Of a stretch of 10,723 nt of DNA, positions 6,696 to 10,723 are shown one piece after another (the stretch's first letter is position 1; each line of letters opens with the position of its first letter). Source of the DNA: Planctomycetota bacterium. Its GTDB lineage: Bacteria > Planctomycetota > Planctomycetia > Pirellulales > Pirellulaceae. The notes beneath the pieces are model-generated. The model was not told where the DNA came from and made no database searches. It saw nothing but the letters and a program-made list of their open reading frames with translations. Both the position numbers and the translations under genes were made by a program. The DNA lies in NCBI GenBank assembly GCA_019347795.1, contig JAHWKS010000091.1:1-10723 (forward strand), given 5' to 3'.

Positions 6696-6805
6696 TAGCA
6701 GGCACACTCCGTGTGCCGTCCGCGCAATCCGCTTCGTTGAACTCGCAAGCCAAAGTTAGAAGATAGGGAGCAAATAAGAACGGCGCACGGAGTGTGCCTA
6801 TTACT
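6693..6805. repeat. REP/MITE-like hairpin element 2, between exbD and the giant gene
   Basis: The element begins with the exbD stop codon (TAGTAGCAGGCACACTCC) and ends in GTGTGCCTATTAC. Its outer arms (about 6696-6720 and 6780-6804) are inverted copies with a few mismatches; the left arm contains the palindrome GGCACACTCCGTGTGCC. After the left arm, CGTCCGCG is shared with element 1. The centre (6725-6779) is different and A-rich compared with element 1, so the two are a longer and a shorter relative, not simple duplicates. Confidence 0.88.
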
Positions 6806-6812
6806 TTGCATC

Positions 6813-9800
6813 ATGGCCAAAACCAAAGTCCGACGAATCGTCCGCAAGGTGAAGCCGGCCCGCGCCGAGCCGTTCGATGAACAGCTTTGGCCGATCCAGC
6901 TTGCGCTGGTGATCCTGGGCGGCTTCCTGATCGGCCTGATCCTGGCCTACATGCGGTTCAACGATCTGCGGTGGTGGGCCAACGCCGTGACGTGGCTCAT
7001 CATCACGCCGATCGGCATCGGCGCCTTAATGATCGCGGCCCGCTTCGTTGATCGCCGCCTGATGCGGCGGGCGGTGCAGCTTTCGCTGGCGATCTGCCTC
7101 TTGGTGCACCTCATCCTCGGGGTGGTGATGTTCGAGAGCACCATCTTCAACCGCATGTTCCCCGAGAACCCGCAAGTGGCCGACGTGACGGATCGGGATC
7201 GCGTGGTGATCCCCGAGTACCATCGCTTCCCCACGCCTCGCGAGCGAGAGCAGCAGGACTTCCTGCAGCCGGTCGAGACCGAAACGCCCGAGCCGGAAGA
7301 GCAGGAGGAGTTGCAGCAAGAGCAACTCGAAGAGCCGCGGCCGATCGAGCAGGTCGAGCCGCAGCCGCAGCCGGTCCCCGAGCCGGAGCAGACGGTCCAG
7401 CCGGCCGAGGTCGAGCAGCGCCGCCCGTCGGAAACGGCGCCGCGAATGAGCGAGCAGCAATCGCAGCTTAGCCGGCAAACTACCCAGACCGCGCCGCAAG
7501 CGATCGCCCAGGCGGTCACGGCGCCGGCCGCGAGTCAGCCGACGCCGCAATCGCAAGCCCAGCCGACGCCGACCGCTCCGGCCGTCGAGCGGCAGACGGC
7601 GCCCGCGCAGGCTCAGCGGCGTCCGGTGAATCAGGAGCCGACCACCGACCGCCAGCAATCGCAGATTCAACTCGCCCGCCGGGAGACGCAGCCGAGCCCG
7701 ACTCCCGAAACGACCGCTGCCCCGACGCTCCCGCGCCGCGTCGCCGAGCCGGAGATCGTCCCGCGAGCGCAGATCGAGCCGGCCCCGGAGGTCGCCTCGG
7801 CTCAAGAGACATCGCCGCGCGAGCCGCAGCCCAGCCGTGTCGCGGCGACGCGGCAGACCGCCGCTCCCACCCCGACCGAGCGGACGCCGACCGAGGCGCC
7901 GGAAGCGCCGTCGCGAACGGCGGCACAAGTGCAGCGTCGGCAAGTCGATTCGCCGTCGGCGCCGACGGCGGCTCAAGCCCCCGCGCCGAATCCGCAGCGG
8001 CGAACCGCCACGCAGTCGCGTCCCGAGGTCACGGCGGTCGCCGAGTCTCCGACCCTGAGCCGCACGCCGCAGCCGGCGCCGTCGCAGCCGACGGTCACGC
8101 CGCAGACGAGTCCGGTGCAGCGACAAACCACGCCCTCACTGGCACAGCGAGCGACACCGGCCGAAGCGCCCTCCCCCACGCCAGCCGATCAGCCATCGCC
8201 GACGCCGCTCGCCCGGCGTGAGACACAGCCCTCGCCGTCGCCCGCGACCGACGTTCCCGCCGCGCAGCCGACGCGGCGCCCGACGACGCAGCAGGCGATC
8301 GCCGCCAACACGCAAGCGCAGCCGACCGAGGCCCCCGGCGCCGAGTCCCCCTCGCCGCAACCGACGCCCACGCCCAGCAACACCGCCATCGCCCGGGAAG
8401 CGACATCGTCCGCGCAAGTCGCCCGCGCCGCGGTCGAGCCTTCGCCTGCGACTCCAACGACCGAGCCATCCCCCACCGGCTCGCGCACCGCCGCACGCCG
8501 CTCGCCAACCGAACCCGCGCCGACGCTCGCACAGACGCCGACGCCAACCACGAATCAGCGTCGCGCGGTGACAGCCGCTCCCGAAGCCGCCGCCGTCGCC
8601 GCGACTGCGGCGCCGTCCGCCGCGCCCGCCGAATCGAGCACGCCGGCGGAAGTCCGGCCGACCGCTTCGACTGTCGCTCGCCAGGCGACCAGCAGTCCGG
8701 CCGTTTCGCAGAACCCGGTCGCGTTGGACGCTCCTTCGACGAGTCCGTCCCTCACCGCCGCGCGGCCTTCCCCCACGCGAGCCCAAACGGCCGCGGCGCC
8801 CTCGGCCACGCCGCAAGCGGCGCCGGCCGCCACTCCCGCTCGCAGCGCGCGAACCGCGAGCGTCGCCGTCAGCCCCACGCCGGTGGAAAGCCCGGCGTTG
8901 GCCGAAACCTCGGAGTCGAGCCAACCTCCTTCGCCGCAGCCGGCGCAGCTCGCGCTCTCGCGAGCCGAGACGGGAACGGCCGGCATCGGCGCGTCCGTGA
9001 ATCTCGACACCGCGGCGCCGACCAGCGCCGGCGCCTCGGCGGTCGCGTCCGCTTCCGCCGCGCGAGCTACGGCTCGCTCCGCCGACGCGGGTCCGGAGCT
9101 TTCGCCCAGCGCCCCCGCGCTCGTGGCACGCTCCAACGCCGGCGATCCCGCCCCCAGCGCCACGATGCAGGCGGCCGACGTGCCGGTCCCCAACGTCCCC
9201 GGCGCCCAGCAGCCCAGCCAGATCAACGCCAGCAGCAGCGCGGCGCTCGCCCAGGCCGACAGCGAGGCGGCGGAGGCGCCCGTCTCGGCCGCGGCGGGAA
9301 CGGTGCAGGTGGACATGGGTCCGACCCGCATCGTCGCCGCCGAAGGCGTCAGCCGCGCTTCCGGCGGCGGACAGCCGGAGTTGAACGCCGAACAGCAGTC
9401 CCGCACTCCCGCCCGCAGCGCCGCATCGGGCGCGCCGGAGCTTGCCCTGGCCACCGTCGAAACCGCCGACATGGCCGCCGCCCCGGCAGCCACCGGCGGC
9501 GGCGATCCGCCGCGGCCCAACCCGCAGATCCGTTCGCTCGCCGCCGTGCCCGCCAACCCCGACGGCGGAGAGCCGATCACCGGCGGAGCGAGCACGGCGA
9601 TCGAAACCGGCCCGCCATCGGAAACCAGCGCCGCCGAATCGGTCGCGCCCGCTCAAGTCGCGCGAGCGGAATCGGTCGAAGCTCCACCCGGCGCCGCACA
9701 AGCCGGCGGAGGCGATGGCGATCCGGCGGAAAGCGATCAGCCGCCGCAGTTGGCCCGGGCTGCGGGCGGAAGTCCGGACGTGAGCACCCCCGACGCCGAA

Positions 9801-10723
9801 TTGCTCGCTGCGGCCGCTCCGGCGACTCCCGGCGAACCCGGCATGACCGACGAAGACGAGGACGAGGAAGAAGAGCGACTGGCGGCCCTCGCGGCTCTGG
9901 AAGGCGAAGCGGGACCGGCCGACGCCGGCGGCTCGCCCGCGGCAGGCGGAGCGCCCGGAGCGGCCCAGGCCGGTCCTCCCTCGGAGCCGAGCGATGCGGC
10001 CCTCGCCGGCGCTCCGCAGATCGCGCGGGCGGAGTCGGTCGCCGCCGCGCCCGGCGCTCCCGAGGCAGGCGGCGGCCGGCTGGCTCGCACGCAGCCGTCC
10101 GCAGGTCCGCAACTCGCCGCCACGCTTCAGGCCGACGCGCCCACACTTGCCGGCGCTCCCGCCTCGGCCGGCGATCCGAACGTCGATCCGCTCGCCGCCT
10201 CCGCAGGCGAAGTGAGCGCGCCGCTGTCCGGCGGAGTCCTGGCGCAAGCGACGACCGGCCCGACCGGCGCCTTAGAAGGTCCCGAATCGATCGACGCTCC
10301 TCGGGGCGGCGATCCCGGACCGGAGATCGGCCGCCGCGCCGCTTCCGCCGCGACCGACGACGGCCCGCGCGTGGCGACTTCCGGCAACGCCGGCTCGCCC
10401 GGCCGTCAGGAGACGCAGGTCGCTCTGGCCGGCGGGCTCACCGCCGACGCGGCGCCCGATGTCCCCGCCGGCGCTCCATCGAGCGAAGGCTCGGTTCCCG
10501 ACATGGCCGCCATCGCCGGCAACCTTGACGACATGGGCGAGATGGACATGAGCCAGCTCGCCTTCGAAGCCGCCGGCGGGGCAAGGCCGGTGAGCGTCTC
10601 CGCTCCCGAGGGTCCCGGCGGAGTCGGCGAGACGCGCACCCCCGAGGTCGGAGTCGCGGGTCGGCGGGGCCAGCCGGATGCGGAGACGGTGGCTACCAGT
10701 TTGGCTCCCGCCGGCGCGTGGAT
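6813..10723 (+). CDS. Giant membrane-anchored Pro/Ala-rich protein, candidate TonB/TolA-like partner of ExbB/ExbD (C-terminus outside window)
   Basis: The frame is open from the ATG at 6813 to the right edge: 1303 codons. The start is basic (KTKVRRIVRKVKPAR). Three hydrophobic helices follow at about 27-46, 56-76 and 86-107; the RRLMRR loop between helices 2 and 3 puts that side in the cytoplasm, so the whole remainder should be periplasmic. Helix 3 reads LSLAICLLVHLILGVVMF with C95-x3-H99, like the S-x3-H of TonB and TolA. Next comes an acidic Pro/Gln/Glu-rich stretch (150-200), then Pro/Thr/Gln/Ala-rich repeats (200-650), then Ala/Gly/Ser-rich sequence with an acidic patch (MTDEDEDEEEERLAALAALE, 1011-1030). 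I do not recognise the family. Membership in the Exb motor is inferred from position, topology and the helix-3 motif; no TonB C-terminal domain can be seen because the gene is cut. Confidence 0.85.
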   Translation, partial: MAKTKVRRIVRKVKPARAEPFDEQLWPIQLALVILGGFLIGLILAYMRFNDLRWWANAVTWLIITPIGIGALMIAARFVDRRLMRRAVQLSLAICLLVHLILGVVMFESTIFNRMFPENPQVADVTDRDRVVIPEYHRFPTPREREQQDFLQPVETETPEPEEQEELQQEQLEEPRPIEQVEPQPQPVPEPEQTVQPAEVEQRRPSETAPRMSEQQSQLSRQTTQTAPQAIAQAVTAPAASQPTPQSQAQPTPTAPAVERQTAPAQAQRRPVNQEPTTDRQQSQIQLARRETQPSPTPETTAAPTLPRRVAEPEIVPRAQIEPAPEVASAQETSPREPQPSRVAATRQTAAPTPTERTPTEAPEAPSRTAAQVQRRQVDSPSAPTAAQAPAPNPQRRTATQSRPEVTAVAESPTLSRTPQPAPSQPTVTPQTSPVQRQTTPSLAQRATPAEAPSPTPADQPSPTPLARRETQPSPSPATDVPAAQPTRRPTTQQAIAANTQAQPTEAPGAESPSPQPTPTPSNTAIAREATSSAQVARAAVEPSPATPTTEPSPTGSRTAARRSPTEPAPTLAQTPTPTTNQRRAVTAAPEAAAVAATAAPSAAPAESSTPAEVRPTASTVARQATSSPAVSQNPVALDAPSTSPSLTAARPSPTRAQTAAAPSATPQAAPAATPARSARTASVAVSPTPVESPALAETSESSQPPSPQPAQLALSRAETGTAGIGASVNLDTAAPTSAGASAVASASAARATARSADAGPELSPSAPALVARSNAGDPAPSATMQAADVPVPNVPGAQQPSQINASSSAALAQADSEAAEAPVSAAAGTVQVDMGPTRIVAAEGVSRASGGGQPELNAEQQSRTPARSAASGAPELALATVETADMAAAPAATGGGDPPRPNPQIRSLAAVPANPDGGEPITGGASTAIETGPPSETSAAESVAPAQVARAESVEAPPGAAQAGGGDGDPAESDQPPQLARAAGGSPDVSTPDAELLAAAAPATPGEPGMTDEDEDEEEERLAALAALEGEAGPADAGGSPAAGGAPGAAQAGPPSEPSDAALAGAPQIARAESVAAAPGAPEAGGGRLARTQPSAGPQLAATLQADAPTLAGAPASAGDPNVDPLAASAGEVSAPLSGGVLAQATTGPTGALEGPESIDAPRGGDPGPEIGRRAASAATDDGPRVATSGNAGSPGRQETQVALAGGLTADAAPDVPAGAPSSEGSVPDMAAIAGNLDDMGEMDMSQLAFEAAGGARPVSVSAPEGPGGVGETRTPEVGVAGRRGQPDAETVATSLAPAGAW
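7413..8756 (+). repeat. Five degenerate tandem units of about 86-95 residues in the giant protein
   Basis: Three arginine motifs recur in the same order. The first (xxRR) is at residues 203, 289, 375, 468 and 562, with a weakened sixth at 651. The second (QRR, SRQ or PRR) is at 221, 308, 396, 488 and 583. The third (R-Q/E-x-T, such as VERQTAP and VARQATS) is at 260, 347, 437, 528 and 623. The steps are 86-94, 87-95 and 87-95 residues. LARRETQPSP occurs in two units with different codons, so the similarity is held at the protein level. Further arginines exist outside the pattern. Confidence 0.65.

Noticed and set aside
6183..6805. The repeated GGCACAC palindromes as a CRISPR array or Rho-independent terminators
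   Set aside because: Two copies separated by a whole gene do not form an array, and no T-run follows the stems.
7026..8126. 366-residue Arg/Leu-rich frame on the minus strand
   Set aside because: Antisense shadow of the same giant gene, with extreme RRR/LRLR composition and no recognisable domain.
8136..10247. 703-residue open frame on the minus strand
   Set aside because: It is an Arg/Gly-rich mirror of the Pro/Ala-rich giant gene; antisense frames stay open in such GC-rich low-complexity DNA. It shows no motif or signal.

Overview
The window looks like a chromosomal segment of a GC-rich planctomycete, probably of the Pirellulales type. The clues are a secreted repeat protein that starts with a LExLEPR signature, a TAT-exported Gfo/Idh/MocA oxidoreductase, a small secreted SGNH hydrolase, ExbB with an N-terminal signal-peptide extension, scarce Shine-Dalgarno sites, and hairpin-rich dispersed repeats between genes. 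This assignment is inference from gene style; no rRNA or other marker gene is present.

The left half (1-4995) is transcribed leftward. From right to left it holds an SGNH/GDSL hydrolase (4995-4276), a small antitoxin-like protein (4208-3921), a 248-base spacer with an 18-bp tandem duplication, a TAT-signal Gfo/Idh/MocA oxidoreductase (3672-2380), and a large secreted protein made of ELWxxD repeats (2285 to beyond the left edge; 761 codons and 15 repeats are visible). None of the large minus-strand ORF of this last gene is interrupted by a stop.

The right half (5214-10723) is a rightward gene cluster: exbB (5214-6185), exbD (6282-6695) and a giant low-complexity membrane-anchored protein (6813 to beyond the right edge; 1303 codons visible). 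The spacer 4996-5213 is divergent. It contains a perfect extended -10 element (TGATATAAT) facing exbB and an inverted repeat just upstream of it. The two gaps inside the cluster are almost entirely filled by related REP/MITE-like hairpin elements that begin at the stop codons of exbB and exbD.

The most interesting object is the exbB-exbD-giant-protein module. The giant protein has three predicted membrane helices, a basic N-terminus, and a His in the third helix with C-x3-H spacing, comparable to the S-x3-H motif of TonB and TolA. The chain then leaves into the periplasm as an acidic, Pro/Gln-rich stretch followed by more than 1000 residues of Pro/Ala/Thr/Ser/Gly-rich sequence. Arginine motifs in this apparently low-complexity part recur with a hidden period of about 86-95 residues. 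My inference is that ExbB and ExbD form a proton-driven motor and the giant protein is its TonB/TolA-like periplasm-spanning effector. Its C-terminal domain lies outside the window, so its target is unknown.
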